40,843 nucleotides of DNA from a virus. A program made the translations under genes and the position numbers. The notes beneath the pieces are model-generated. The model saw only the letters and a program-made list of their open reading frames with translations. It was not told the origin of the DNA and ran no database searches. The stretch is from IMG/VR virus record IMGVR_UViG_3300020125_000389, positions 1 through 40,843 of that record. One strand, given 5' to 3'. Of this stretch, positions 1 to 6,685 are shown in pieces. How positions within the stretch are numbered: position 1 is the first letter of the stretch; every line of letters starts with the position of its first letter.

Positions 1-50
1 CGTGGGATCAGATTCCGGCTGAGAGTCAAGAGGACGCGCGGGCGTCATGA
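1..50 (+). CDS. 3' end of an unidentified gene (partial)
   Basis: The reading frame beginning at base 3 is open from the window edge to a TGA at 48-50 and encodes only about 15 residues ending in DARAS. The TGA overlaps the ATG of the next gene as ATGA, the junction used by almost every gene pair in this region. That pattern is the only reason to believe this is a real gene end. Nothing can be said about function. It indicates that the element continues upstream of the window. Confidence 0.35.
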   Translation, partial: WDQIPAESQEDARAS

Positions 51-283
51 CCCCCGAATTCAGCGCGGTGGATCCCGACACCTGGCCGGTCGTTCTCACG
101 CCCGCGCACATCAGCGCGATCTACCAGCGCTCCGTGGGCGGGATTCTGAAAGCCTGCCAGCTCGGTCGGTTCATCCCGGCGCCGTACAAAAAGAACCCGT
201 CTCGGTGGCGCAAGGCCGACGTCCTGCGCGACGTCGTGGGCACCGCGAATTTCGCCAAGGGCGCATTCAGGCGCGCGTCATAG
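47..283 (+). CDS. Small helix-turn-helix (excisionase/MerR-like) protein
   Basis: A 78-residue protein. Residues 17-60 look like a minimal helix-turn-helix of the excisionase/MerR N-terminal kind: an LTPAHISAIYQRS helix, a second helix IGGILKAC-like (VGGILKACQLG), then the short wing PSRWRKADVL in which an arginine-tryptophan pair precedes a final helix. Such proteins bind DNA as small architectural or regulatory factors in phages. It starts with ATGA overlapping the preceding stop, so it is probably co-translated. An excisionase role is possible by family resemblance, but no integrase is visible in the window, so a transcriptional or DNA-bending role is equally likely. Confidence 0.7.
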   Translation: MTPEFSAVDPDTWPVVLTPAHISAIYQRSVGGILKACQLGRFIPAPYKKNPSRWRKADVLRDVVGTANFAKGAFRRAS

Positions 284-293
284 GGACCGAGTC

Positions 294-707
294 ATGGGCA
301 GCGACAGCATCCGAGCGTCGTCCTCGTCAGCTCCAGTCCGGTCACCGGACAACGCCCGACCCTCGATGGACGACATCCGACCGCAGATGGCGAAGGCAGT
401 CCATCGCGGTCCATCCGCCAGACTCGCCTGGAGCGCCGTCGTCAAAGATGCGTTGATTCGGCACTACGGCAGTCTGAAGGCGGCAGCGTTTTACCTGGGC
501 GAGTACGACCCGTCGCAGCTCACGCGCGACCTCGAGAGTGGCAAGTTCAAGTTCGAACGCCTCGAGTTGTGCGACGACGAGGCGAAGGCCTTCATCGCCG
601 CCGCGATCTACGAGGCCTTCGGGGACGCCGATCCGAAGTCGCGCATTCAGCGACTGATTCGCGAAGGTCGTCGGATCCTCGACGAGCTCGCCGAGGCGGT
701 CGCATGA
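294..707 (+). CDS. Phage hypothetical protein with HTH-like central region
   Basis: A 137-residue protein. The first ~45 residues are Ser/Pro/Arg-rich and probably disordered. Residues 50-90 (ALIRHYGSLKAAAFYLG followed by DPSQLTRDLESGKFKFERLE) read as a helix-turn-helix in which two helices are separated by a Gly-Glu-Tyr turn. The C-terminal third is helical and acidic (AKAFIAAAIYEAFGDADPKSR). Methionines at codons 25 and 33 are alternative starts that would remove the disordered leader. Its stop overlaps the start at 704 (ATGA). A DNA-binding role is inferred only from the helical pattern. Confidence 0.65.
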   Translation: MGSDSIRASSSSAPVRSPDNARPSMDDIRPQMAKAVHRGPSARLAWSAVVKDALIRHYGSLKAAAFYLGEYDPSQLTRDLESGKFKFERLELCDDEAKAFIAAAIYEAFGDADPKSRIQRLIREGRRILDELAEAVA

Positions 708-1174
708 AGCTCTCGGTTGGCGACCTCGTGACGGTCGACCGACGCAGCGGCGTCAACGCGGCTGGCGCGCGCGCGGTCGTCGTCGAGGCGTACACGCTGA
801 TGGAACGCGAGCACCGCGACGCGAAGCGGGCGCCACGCCCCGGCTGGATGCTGTTGTTCGAGGACGGCCGCGCGGACGGTTTCTCGCCTGGTGACTGCAC
901 GCTCTTCGAGGTACGGCGCGTCGGCCATTGCGCCGCCGTCGCCGGCTACGTGTTTCGCAGCATGACGCACCTCGCTGCGGACTACCGAGCTGGATTCTTC
1001 GGCCCGGCATGGGCGGCCGTGATCGGCGTAGCCTCTGCTCAACAACCACCGCGCGGCACCAACTGCGGCAACTGCCTGATGGAGCGCGTCGAGATCGTCG
1101 TGCTCAACGATGGCGTCTGTCCGAAGTGCGGCGCGGATTACCGTCAGGCTGCTCACGGAGGCGGTGCGCGATGA
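704..1174 (+). CDS. Hypothetical protein with C-terminal zinc ribbon
   Basis: A 156-residue protein starting at the ATG that overlaps the upstream stop; a longer reading frame upstream is out of context. The N-terminal half (KLSVGDLVTVDRR, AVVVEAYTLMERE, GWMLLFEDGRADGF) resembles a small SH3-like beta barrel with a GD-V turn. The C-terminus holds two cysteine pairs, CGNC near residue 122 and CPKCGADY near residue 144, a typical treble-clef or rubredoxin-type zinc ribbon. It is one of about nine small zinc-ribbon proteins in the window. Function unknown; nucleic-acid or protein binding is the usual role of such folds. Confidence 0.7.
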   Translation: MKLSVGDLVTVDRRSGVNAAGARAVVVEAYTLMEREHRDAKRAPRPGWMLLFEDGRADGFSPGDCTLFEVRRVGHCAAVAGYVFRSMTHLAADYRAGFFGPAWAAVIGVASAQQPPRGTNCGNCLMERVEIVVLNDGVCPKCGADYRQAAHGGGAR

Positions 1175-1713
1175 AGCGACAGAACCCGATCTGCCGGACC
1201 GCGCCGAACTGGATCGCGCGTCGGCTGCAGGATGAGGCCGCCCTCGCGCCCCTAACCGGCCAGGACTGGCCGGCGCTCCAGGCGTTCCTCCATCTCGTCG
1301 TGCTGTACGGGCAGTCGGACGCACTCGGCCGCGCGCACGCGCTCCACGCGATGCGCCACGCGGTGCAGGCGATGCAGCCGTCGACACGCCACCTTGCGAA
1401 GGCAGGCATCCCGCACGCGCTCGATTGGGAGGACGAAGATCGGATCTGGTCCGCGATCACGCCAGCCACGTGCGAGCAGGACATAACCGCTGAACGCGAG
1501 GCGCACGCGCGCTGGTCGACCAAGATTCTCAGCGCCGACCTCGTGCGCGTGGAGACCTTGGCGAACCTCCGCGAGGTACACGAACTCACGCCGGCGGATC
1601 AGGCAGCGATGCGGGCCGTATTGAGCGACCGCCAACGGATGGCGGAGAAGCTCAATACGCACAGCCTGAGCGATCGCGAATTCGTGACGCCGCGCGGCGT
1701 GGTCAGCAACTGA
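1171..1713 (+). CDS. Hypothetical phage protein, mostly helical
   Basis: A 180-residue protein beginning at the ATG of an ATGA overlap. It is largely alpha-helical with a His/Ala-rich centre (LGRAHALHAMRHAVQAMQPS near residues 52-71) and no recognised catalytic motif. The C-terminal segment (ELTPADQAAMRAVLSDRQRMAEK) is a predicted amphipathic helix. No signal peptide or membrane segment. It sits in a run of coupled early genes, and its stop again overlaps the next start. I do not recognise the family. Confidence 0.6.
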   Translation: MKRQNPICRTAPNWIARRLQDEAALAPLTGQDWPALQAFLHLVVLYGQSDALGRAHALHAMRHAVQAMQPSTRHLAKAGIPHALDWEDEDRIWSAITPATCEQDITAEREAHARWSTKILSADLVRVETLANLREVHELTPADQAAMRAVLSDRQRMAEKLNTHSLSDREFVTPRGVVSN

Positions 1714-1826
1714 TGCCGCTGCTAGCGCCGGAGCCGTCGATCGTGTGGCGCGTCATCGAGGTCGCGGTGCTCGCCGGCGCCGCGCTGTTTTCGGTCGTGG
1801 TTGTGGCGCTCGTGTTTCGGAAGTAA
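1713..1826 (+). CDS. 37-residue single-pass membrane protein
   Basis: A very short gene whose ATG overlaps the preceding stop (TGATG). Residues 12-33 form one strongly hydrophobic helix (VIEVAVLAGAALFSVVVVALV) followed by FRK, a positive-inside stop-transfer tail. The topology suggests N-out/C-in. Similar tiny membrane proteins are common in phage early regions and may modify the host membrane, but there is no sequence evidence for a specific role. The overlap and clean hydrophobic segment support it despite its size. Confidence 0.55.
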   Translation: MPLLAPEPSIVWRVIEVAVLAGAALFSVVVVALVFRK

Positions 1827-1924
1827 GCGCGGCGGTTCGGAAGGGGGGGAGACCGCGGCGGCAAAGACGCGGCCTCCCTGGGTCCAGGTAAACGACTCAG
1901 GCTTTGTGGGGGCTCGAGACGTCT
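1827..1924 (+). promoter_or_regulatory. 98-bp intergenic gap, possible control region
   Basis: This is the first real gap between genes. It contains a short inverted repeat CCTGG-GT-CCAGG at 1877-1888 and a G-rich run just after the preceding stop. I see no convincing -35/-10 pair. A regulatory role is inferred from the break in the chain of overlapping genes only. Confidence 0.2.
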
Positions 1925-2416
1925 ATGGCCCGGTTCAGTGTAACACCCGTGTCGGCCGTCGCTCGCGGCCAGAAGTCGCGATGGCTGACCACGATGGATG
2001 CCGCGCGGATGTTGCAGTTGACCCGCTGGGGCGTGTGGTGGCTGGCACGGCAGCGCGACCTCGAGGTGGAGCGGACGGCATCTGGTCAATTGCTCTTTCA
2101 TCGCAAGGCGGTGGAGGAGCTCGTCCTGAAACGCGCGGAGGCGCGTCTTCGCCGGCGCCCGGAGGTGCTGCGAGGGTTGCGATTGGTGCACAACGACGTC
2201 GAGCCGCAGCAGCTCGTGCTGCCCCTGGCAGCGGCCGCCGGCCGACGAAAGGTCACTCCACGAGTGTTGAGTGAAGCGGCGGCAGTTCCGCGGCAAATCG
2301 GCGTGAGTCGTATAAGCGCGGCTACGTTACCTGCGGCTGCCGATCGGAAGCGCATGGCGAAGGTGGAGGTCGATGGCGGACGGATTCGACGCGCCGTCGC
2401 ACGTGACGGCCGGTAG
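1925..2416 (+). CDS. Helix-turn-helix DNA-binding protein
   Basis: A 163-residue protein. Residues 20-70 fit the excisionase/MerR-like HTH pattern: WLTTMDAARMLQLTRWGVWWLARQ, then VERTASGQLLFHRKAVEELVLK, in which a beta wing precedes a final helix. The remainder is basic and low in complexity. The ATG at 1925 is chosen because the protein from there starts just before the HTH; a start at 1904 is also open. Its last 44 bases overlap the next gene in another frame, a longer overlap than elsewhere here. Probable regulator or DNA-architecture factor; target unknown. Confidence 0.6.
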   Translation: MARFSVTPVSAVARGQKSRWLTTMDAARMLQLTRWGVWWLARQRDLEVERTASGQLLFHRKAVEELVLKRAEARLRRRPEVLRGLRLVHNDVEPQQLVLPLAAAAGRRKVTPRVLSEAAAVPRQIGVSRISAATLPAAADRKRMAKVEVDGGRIRRAVARDGR

Positions 2417-2636
2417 GCGGCTCACCGCACGCGAGCTCGTCACGATTCGAGCTGCGCTCCGCCTCTGGATCGAAACCGAGGCCGCCGCGATTCCGGACGC
2501 GTGCCATGTCGAGGTCGGACACCCCGGACTGATCCTCACCGACGACGAGATCGAGCGGCTCCTCGTGGCGCTCGCCTATGCGGACACGGCGATCGTGTGC
2601 GCAGCGCCGGCGAAGCGGGATCCGAGGCGCCCATGA
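2373..2636 (+). CDS. Hypothetical small phage protein
   Basis: An 87-residue protein with two helical segments (LTARELVTIRAALRLWIETEAA and DDEIERLLVALAYADTAIV) joined by a loop containing VEVGHPG. There are no cysteine clusters or membrane segments. It overlaps the preceding gene by 44 bases and its stop overlaps the next start (ATGA). Family not recognised; the composition suggests a small cytoplasmic helical protein. Confidence 0.55.
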   Translation: MADGFDAPSHVTAGRRLTARELVTIRAALRLWIETEAAAIPDACHVEVGHPGLILTDDEIERLLVALAYADTAIVCAAPAKRDPRRP

Positions 2637-2782
2637 CGTGGATCGTCGCGGTGGCGATCGCCGTCGTCGTCACCGTGGCCGTGCGGCGCCGCGTACGCCG
2701 CCACCGTCAGGAGGCGCCGGTGTTGACGCGGGCCGAGCTCGTGAAGCGCGGATGGGCCGACGACCTGGAGCGCCGTCGGTGA
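2633..2782 (+). CDS. 49-residue membrane-anchored small protein
   Basis: The ATG overlaps the preceding stop. Residues 2-17 are hydrophobic (TWIVAVAIAVVVTVAV) and followed by a strongly basic stretch RRRVRRHRQ, giving an N-terminal anchor with a cytoplasmic tail under the positive-inside rule. The tail (LTRAELVKRGWADDLERRR) is amphipathic. It may be a small phage membrane effector; no specific function can be assigned. Confidence 0.5.
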   Translation: MTWIVAVAIAVVVTVAVRRRVRRHRQEAPVLTRAELVKRGWADDLERRR

Positions 2783-2928
2783 AGTCTCTCGTGACGTCGA
2801 CGCACCGCGTGGGGCAACGCGGTCGCGATCGGCGTGGGCCTCAAACCCGGGATCACGGAAGGGAGGTTCATCACCTGCCGATCGACGCGCGCGCGAATCC
2901 CAGCGCGCGAACGATCGACGAGAAATAG
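2779..2928 (+). CDS. Small hypothetical protein, GTG start
   Basis: A 49-residue basic and polar protein starting at a GTG that overlaps the preceding TGA (GTGA) and ending at TAG. There is no hydrophobic segment and no recognisable motif (HHLPIDARANPSARTIDEK at the C-terminus). Evidence is limited to the overlap pattern and frame openness, so it could be spurious. Confidence 0.35.
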   Translation: MKSLVTSTHRVGQRGRDRRGPQTRDHGREVHHLPIDARANPSARTIDEK

Positions 2929-3089
2929 CGGCATCGGCGTCGGGCTCGCCAACCCGTCGTCGCAGTGAACAGCGGCGACCTACACAGGTACGCGCCACGA
3001 CCCTTCATTGATTCGGGACCACCCGCGCGCCAGTCGTTGCTCAGGCGGCGACGCGCGGTGTGAGGTCCCGTTTGTGCCGGAGGACCGCG
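2929..3089 (+). promoter_or_regulatory. Gap before the replication module, probable promoter region
   Basis: About 160 bases without a supportable gene separate the early small genes from the replication leader peptide. No strong -35/-10 match is visible. The only marked signal is the GGAGGA ribosome-binding site at 3079-3084, which belongs to the next small gene. A promoter or copy-control region is expected here from context only. Confidence 0.25.
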
Positions 3090-3167
3090 ATGCGAATGTG
3101 GAGCCGAGGAACAGTTGCTGAGTTTATCAGACTACGCGCGCGCCGTACACGCCGCCACCACCTATGA
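3090..3167 (+). CDS. 25-residue leader peptide coupled to the replication initiator
   Basis: This short frame starts with ATG at 3090 exactly five bases after a perfect GGAGGA Shine-Dalgarno (3079-3084) and stops with a TGA at 3165-3167 that overlaps the ATG of the initiator gene (ATGA). The initiator itself has no Shine-Dalgarno of its own. The peptide is highly basic (MRMWSRGTVAEF then IRLRARRTRRHHL). The arrangement resembles leader peptides whose translation drives initiator synthesis by coupling, such as tap-repA of IncFII plasmids. An inverted CTGA/TCAG pair at 3117-3129 lies inside it. That translation of this peptide sets initiator level is inference. Confidence 0.55.
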   Translation: MRMWSRGTVAEFIRLRARRTRRHHL

Positions 3168-4189
3168 GCGGTCGCTACGTGACGCGTGTGCTCGAGTCCG
3201 GGTTGCCGCTGCATTTGACGCGCACAGCGGTGGCCTGCGCAACGTTCGCCGACGACAAGGACGGCCGGCGAATCTGGCCGTCGGTCAAGACCCTCACGGA
3301 CCTCACGCGACAAAGTGAACGCACCGTGCAGAACCATTTGAAGGCGCTGCGCGAGCTCGACGTCCTCGAGGTGGTGGAGCCGGCGACGCGGTACCGAGCC
3401 ACGCACTACCGGATGGTCCTCGAGAAGTTGCCGAGACGAGACCCCGACGAACGGCCGCCGGCCAGTCAAGTCGCTGCACCCATCGTTGCACCCATGGTTG
3501 CACCCATGCCATGGGTGCAAGATCAGCCCGTCATGGGTGCAACCCAGGTTGCACCCGATCCGTCAGTACGATCCTCCAGTACACACACGTACCGCGCGCG
3601 CGCGAGAGAACGAGCCCCCGAACCGAAACTGCCGCTCGTCGGCGCAGTGCCGCACCGAGCTGCCGGCGAGCACAGAGCTCACGCTTGGTGCAGTCGACGT
3701 GGAATCTGCGTTACGAAATTCTTGCACCGAGAGTTCGTCGGCCAGATCGGCGGACCAGCGCGGACGCGCGAGGCGCGTGTCTTCGCGTTTTACGCGGAGA
3801 CCATGACGGACCTGTCGCATCGCGACACGATCGGCGACGTCTTGAAATTCTGGCGTGCCGCGTTCGACGCCCGATTCGGAACAGTGGCGCCTGGGCGTTC
3901 GCGACCCTCCGTGCCGTCGACGACGCTCGGTGACGACGTCTGGTCCGACGTTCTGCGTCGGCTCGAGCTCAAGGTCAGCAAACACAATTTCTGGACCTGG
4001 TTTCGCGGCACCGAGCTCGCGCGCGACCGCCGCACCTTGATTGAAGTCGCAGCGCCCCTCGAGCGCGGGCAGTTCATTACGAAGCACTTTTCGAAAGAGC
4101 TCACCGCGGCGGTGGAAGAAGTCCGAGCGGGCACCAGAGTCGTATTCGTGGAGACGAAGGCCTCGTCAGCGAAGCGGAGGCACGGGTGA
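3164..4189 (+). CDS. Replication initiator: winged-helix N-terminus plus DnaA-N-like C-terminus
   Basis: A 341-residue protein. Residues 15-85 form a winged helix-turn-helix of the phage O/HTH_36 kind (WPSVKTLTDLTRQSERTVQ, then NHLKALRELDVLEVVE, wing ATRYRATHYRM). Residues ~100-145 are a Pro/Val-rich linker encoded by 12-base iteron-like repeats. Residues ~175-245 are a helical segment, and residues ~257-330 resemble the DnaA N-terminal domain (VWSDVLRRLELKVSKHNFWTW, then LIEVAAPLERGQFITKHF), which in DnaA contacts the replicative helicase. The plan matches lambda O: an origin-binding domain, an origin inside the linker-coding DNA, and a helicase-recruiting C-terminus. No helicase or loader is visible nearby, so host DnaB is probably recruited. 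Translation is coupled to the leader peptide at 3090. Confidence 0.8.
   Translation: MSGRYVTRVLESGLPLHLTRTAVACATFADDKDGRRIWPSVKTLTDLTRQSERTVQNHLKALRELDVLEVVEPATRYRATHYRMVLEKLPRRDPDERPPASQVAAPIVAPMVAPMPWVQDQPVMGATQVAPDPSVRSSSTHTYRARARERAPEPKLPLVGAVPHRAAGEHRAHAWCSRRGICVTKFLHREFVGQIGGPARTREARVFAFYAETMTDLSHRDTIGDVLKFWRAAFDARFGTVAPGRSRPSVPSTTLGDDVWSDVLRRLELKVSKHNFWTWFRGTELARDRRTLIEVAAPLERGQFITKHFSKELTAAVEEVRAGTRVVFVETKASSAKRRHG
3473..3559 (+). repeat. Iteron-like repeats, candidate replication origin
   Basis: Six copies of a ~11-12-base element with core TTGCACCCAT lie inside the initiator gene: direct copies at 3473-3484 (GCTGCACCCATC), 3485-3496 and 3497-3508 (both GTTGCACCCATG) and 3548-3559 (GTTGCACCCGAT), and inverted copies at 3510-3520 and 3532-3543. 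The first three are head-to-tail with a 12-base period. Copies 3498-3508 and 3510-3520 form a perfect 11-bp inverted repeat with a 1-base centre. The placement in the linker-coding part of an O-like initiator gene is the classic lambdoid origin position. Partial copies may lie near 3693 and 3722. Confidence 0.7.
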
Positions 4190-4452
4190 GGACCTGGATG
4201 CGCACGCGCGTCGACGAGACACGCTGCGGTCGGTGCGGCGGCCGCTACAAGGCCGGGACGCCGATGCTCGTGCTCGAGGCCGTCGGCTGGCGGCGGCCGC
4301 TGCGGCGCTGCCCGACCTGTGCGGGCGAGCCGGTGCCGGCCGACGTCGCCGCTCTGCCGGAGGAACTGCCGAGGGGTGAACGGCCGCAGATGCGCGCGGT
4401 CAGAACGGCGGCGCTCGACGACAAACAGCGTCAACTCGGAGGCGATCAGTGA
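4186..4452 (+). CDS. Small zinc-ribbon protein
   Basis: An 88-residue protein starting at a GTG that overlaps the initiator stop (GTGA); an in-frame ATG at 4198 is an alternative. It has two cysteine pairs, CGRC at about residue 14 and CPTC at about residue 42, framing a short beta segment (GTPMLVLEAVGWRRPLRR), which fits a zinc ribbon. The tail is polar. It sits between the replication initiator and the HerA-like ATPase and its stop overlaps the ATPase start, so it may belong to the replication or DNA-processing module. Specific role unknown. Confidence 0.65.
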   Translation: MRTWMRTRVDETRCGRCGGRYKAGTPMLVLEAVGWRRPLRRCPTCAGEPVPADVAALPEELPRGERPQMRAVRTAALDDKQRQLGGDQ

Positions 4453-4778
4453 CGGCGCGCGCGCTCCACCTCGCGAAGAACCTGAAGCTGCCGCTCGACG
4501 CGGTGACGCAAACGTTCGCGATCTTCGGGAAGCGCGGCTCCGGGAAGACGAACGGCGCCACGGTGCTCGTCGAGGAGATGCTGCGCGCGAATCTGAACGT
4601 CGTCGTGCTCGATCCTGTTGACGCCTGGTGGGGTCTGAAATCGAGCTTCGATGGGAAGTCCGCAGGATTGCCGATCTACGTCTTCGGCGGGCCGCACGCC
4701 GATCTTCCGCTCGAGTCGACGGCCGGCACGCTGATCGCGGACCTTGTTGTCAAGGAACGGCTCCCGCTCGTGCTGTAG
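4449..4778 (+). CDS. HerA/FtsK-like ATPase, N-terminal part (ends at in-frame amber)
   Basis: 109 residues, GTG start overlapping the preceding TGA. Residues 22-45 contain a textbook Walker A (GKRGSGKT, residues 27-34) followed by a hydrophobic strand and LDPVDAWWGL, as in HerA/VirB4-type DNA-translocating ATPases. The frame stops at TAG 4776-4778 and continues without any shift in the gene at 4779. Homologous ATPases are single chains, so this is the N-terminal piece of one gene split by an amber codon. Options are a recent nonsense mutation, read-through or suppression, or a true two-subunit ATPase made by stop-restart at TAGATG. Alone it has the P-loop but no Walker B. Confidence 0.7.
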   Translation: MTARALHLAKNLKLPLDAVTQTFAIFGKRGSGKTNGATVLVEEMLRANLNVVVLDPVDAWWGLKSSFDGKSAGLPIYVFGGPHADLPLESTAGTLIADLVVKERLPLVL

Positions 4779-6206
4779 ATGAAGACGTGGGGCGTCGGCG
4801 AGCGCGCGCGGTTCGTCACTGACTTCGCCAAGCAGCTGCTGCGGACCAACAGCGAGCCCGTCATGGTCATCCTCGAGGAAGCCGACGCGTTCATCCCGCA
4901 GCGGCCGGCGAAGGGCGAAGAGGCGATGCTCGGCGAGATGGACCGCATGGTGCGGTGGGGCCGTTCGAGCGGCATCGGGTGCACGCTCATCACGCAGCGG
5001 TCAGCGAAGGTCAACAAGGACGTGACCACGCAGGCCGAGACGTTGATCGCGTTCCGGACGACCGGGCCGCAGGACCGCGACGCGATCGACAACTGGATCA
5101 AGTTCCACGCCGGCGAGGCGAAGCGCGACGAACTGCTATCGACGCTGCCCGAGCTCGCGACGGGCACGGCCTGGGTGTGGTCGCCGGAGTGGCTGGACGT
5201 CTTCGACCGGTACGCGTTCCGCCGGCGGACGACCTACGACTCGGCGTCGACGCCGAAGGTAGGGGAGAAGCGGCCGAAGCCGAAGGAGCTCGCGCCGGTT
5301 GACCTAGAGAAGTTGCGCGGGCAGATGGCGGCGACGATCGAGCGCGCGAAGGCGGAGGATCCGCGCGAGTTGCGCCGGCAGATCGCCGCGCTCAAGCGTG
5401 AACTTGAGGATCCTCGCAACAGCCCGGCCCCGTCGCGGCCGCAGCCGAAGGTCATCGAGAAGCCGGTCCTGAAGGAAGCGCAGCTGAAGCGCCTCGAGGC
5501 GGACCTCGTGCGATTCGACAAGGCCGCCGAACGCCTGACCACGGCGTGGGGCGTCATCCGCGAGCTCGCCGATCGTCTCGCCGCGAATGGGAAACTGATC
5601 GCCGCCGCGATCGACCAGACGCGTCAACCACTTGCCGGCCGTCGCGAGGAACGGACCTCGCGCGCGGTCTCACTCGGCGTCACCCCGGCGCCACCATCGC
5701 GCGGAATGGGAAGCCGCGGCCGGCAATCGATCGCCTCGGGCAACGGCGACGCCGCGCTCGGTCGTGCCGAACGCGCGATCCTCGCGGCGGCCGTCCAACG
5801 TCTGCCGAAATCATCGTCGCGCGCGCAGTTGGCGGTGCTCTCGGGCTACTCGATCAAGAGCAGCTCGTTCGCGAACGCGCTCGGTGCGCTCCGATCGCAG
5901 GGCCTGATCGCCGGCGCCGGCGACGACAATCGCGCAACCGACGCCGGCGCCGCGGCGCTCGGCGCGTTCGACCCCTTGCCGACCGGCGACGAGCTCGTGC
6001 GCTACTGGCAGGGCCAGCTTGGCAAGGCGGAGGCCGCGCTGCTCGAGGTGTTCGTTCGCCACTATCCGCACGACGTCGACAAGGACACGCTCTCGAAAGA
6101 GAGCGGCTACTCGGCCTCGAGCAGCAGCTTTGCGAACGCGCTCGGCAAGCTGCGCACGCTCGAGCTCGTCACCGGCCTGCGCGCGAGCGAGGAGCTGTTC
6201 GTATGA
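4779..6206 (+). CDS. HerA/FtsK-like ATPase, C-terminal part with duplicated C-terminal domain
   Basis: 475 residues in the same frame as 4449-4778, starting at an ATG directly after the TAG. Residues 28-37 hold the Walker B-like strand (VMVILEEADAF), and residues 60-105 the conserved segment GRSSGIGCTLITQRSAKVNKD and TTGPQDRDAI typical of HerA-type phage ATPases. The region ~165-300 is helical and probably coiled. The C-terminus contains two related ~60-residue units (around residues 328-390 and 407-470), each with a GYS-x-x-SSSFANALG-x-LR motif that looks like a winged-helix DNA-binding repeat. No strong Shine-Dalgarno precedes the ATG, so translation would rely on reinitiation or read-through. 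Likely role: DNA translocation or processing in replication or recombination. Confidence 0.7.
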   Translation: MKTWGVGERARFVTDFAKQLLRTNSEPVMVILEEADAFIPQRPAKGEEAMLGEMDRMVRWGRSSGIGCTLITQRSAKVNKDVTTQAETLIAFRTTGPQDRDAIDNWIKFHAGEAKRDELLSTLPELATGTAWVWSPEWLDVFDRYAFRRRTTYDSASTPKVGEKRPKPKELAPVDLEKLRGQMAATIERAKAEDPRELRRQIAALKRELEDPRNSPAPSRPQPKVIEKPVLKEAQLKRLEADLVRFDKAAERLTTAWGVIRELADRLAANGKLIAAAIDQTRQPLAGRREERTSRAVSLGVTPAPPSRGMGSRGRQSIASGNGDAALGRAERAILAAAVQRLPKSSSRAQLAVLSGYSIKSSSFANALGALRSQGLIAGAGDDNRATDAGAAALGAFDPLPTGDELVRYWQGQLGKAEAALLEVFVRHYPHDVDKDTLSKESGYSASSSSFANALGKLRTLELVTGLRASEELFV

Positions 6207-6685
6207 AGACGACGTTCAACACACCGGCCGGCGTCTGTCGATTCTGCGGCTGCTCGGAGTACGACGCGTGCGAAGAGGGCTGCTATTGGGCCGATCGTAC
6301 ATTCCGCCTCTGCTCGACGTGCGTGCCGGCGGCGCGCGCGGAAGGTAAGCATCTCCGCGCGGTTCGGCGCGCCGGTTATCAGATCGACGACGCCTGGCTG
6401 CGCGCCTACCACGCGGGTTTCATCGTCGGTTGGTTCGCCGTGACAGCTCGGAGTCCTTACGGCCGCAACCCGCACGAGACACGCGTCCTTCAATCGTCCT
6501 GGGAAATGGGGCAGCGCGCGGGCGCGACCGCCCGTCACGGCTACACGACCACGATCGGGCCGGTGAACGCCGTGCCGCGGCGCGCGATCCTCGTCGGAGG
6601 CCACGTCGGTTCGGCGCGCTCGAGACGCGTCGTTGCCGGCCGTGGCCATGGTGCGCGCGATCGGCGCTCCTGGAGCCGCGCATGA
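6203..6685 (+). CDS. Cysteine-rich phage protein with Rmf/CrpP-like segment
   Basis: 160 residues, ATGA overlap with the ATPase stop. The N-terminus has the phage zinc-binding pattern C-x2-CGC-x5-AC-x3-GC-x-W followed by CSTC (residues ~12-38). Residues ~65-110 contain AYHAGFIVGWF and NPHETRVLQSSWEMGQRAG, reminiscent of the short G-x3-G...NP...W-x2-G motif of the ribosome-modulation-factor/CrpP family; this similarity is weak. The C-terminal ~40 residues are Arg-rich and low complexity. It may bind metal and nucleic acid. Function not known. Confidence 0.65.
   Translation: MKTTFNTPAGVCRFCGCSEYDACEEGCYWADRTFRLCSTCVPAARAEGKHLRAVRRAGYQIDDAWLRAYHAGFIVGWFAVTARSPYGRNPHETRVLQSSWEMGQRAGATARHGYTTTIGPVNAVPRRAILVGGHVGSARSRRVVAGRGHGARDRRSWSRA

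Noticed and set aside
3473-3559. CRISPR-like array
   Set aside because: Units are 11-12 bases, adjacent or irregularly spaced, partly inverted, and lie within a coding gene.
4776-4778. TAG as a sense codon (alternative genetic code) for the whole phage
   Set aside because: Several well-supported genes end at TAG (283, 15461, 23127, 30385), and core genes such as portal and capsid contain no internal TAG.
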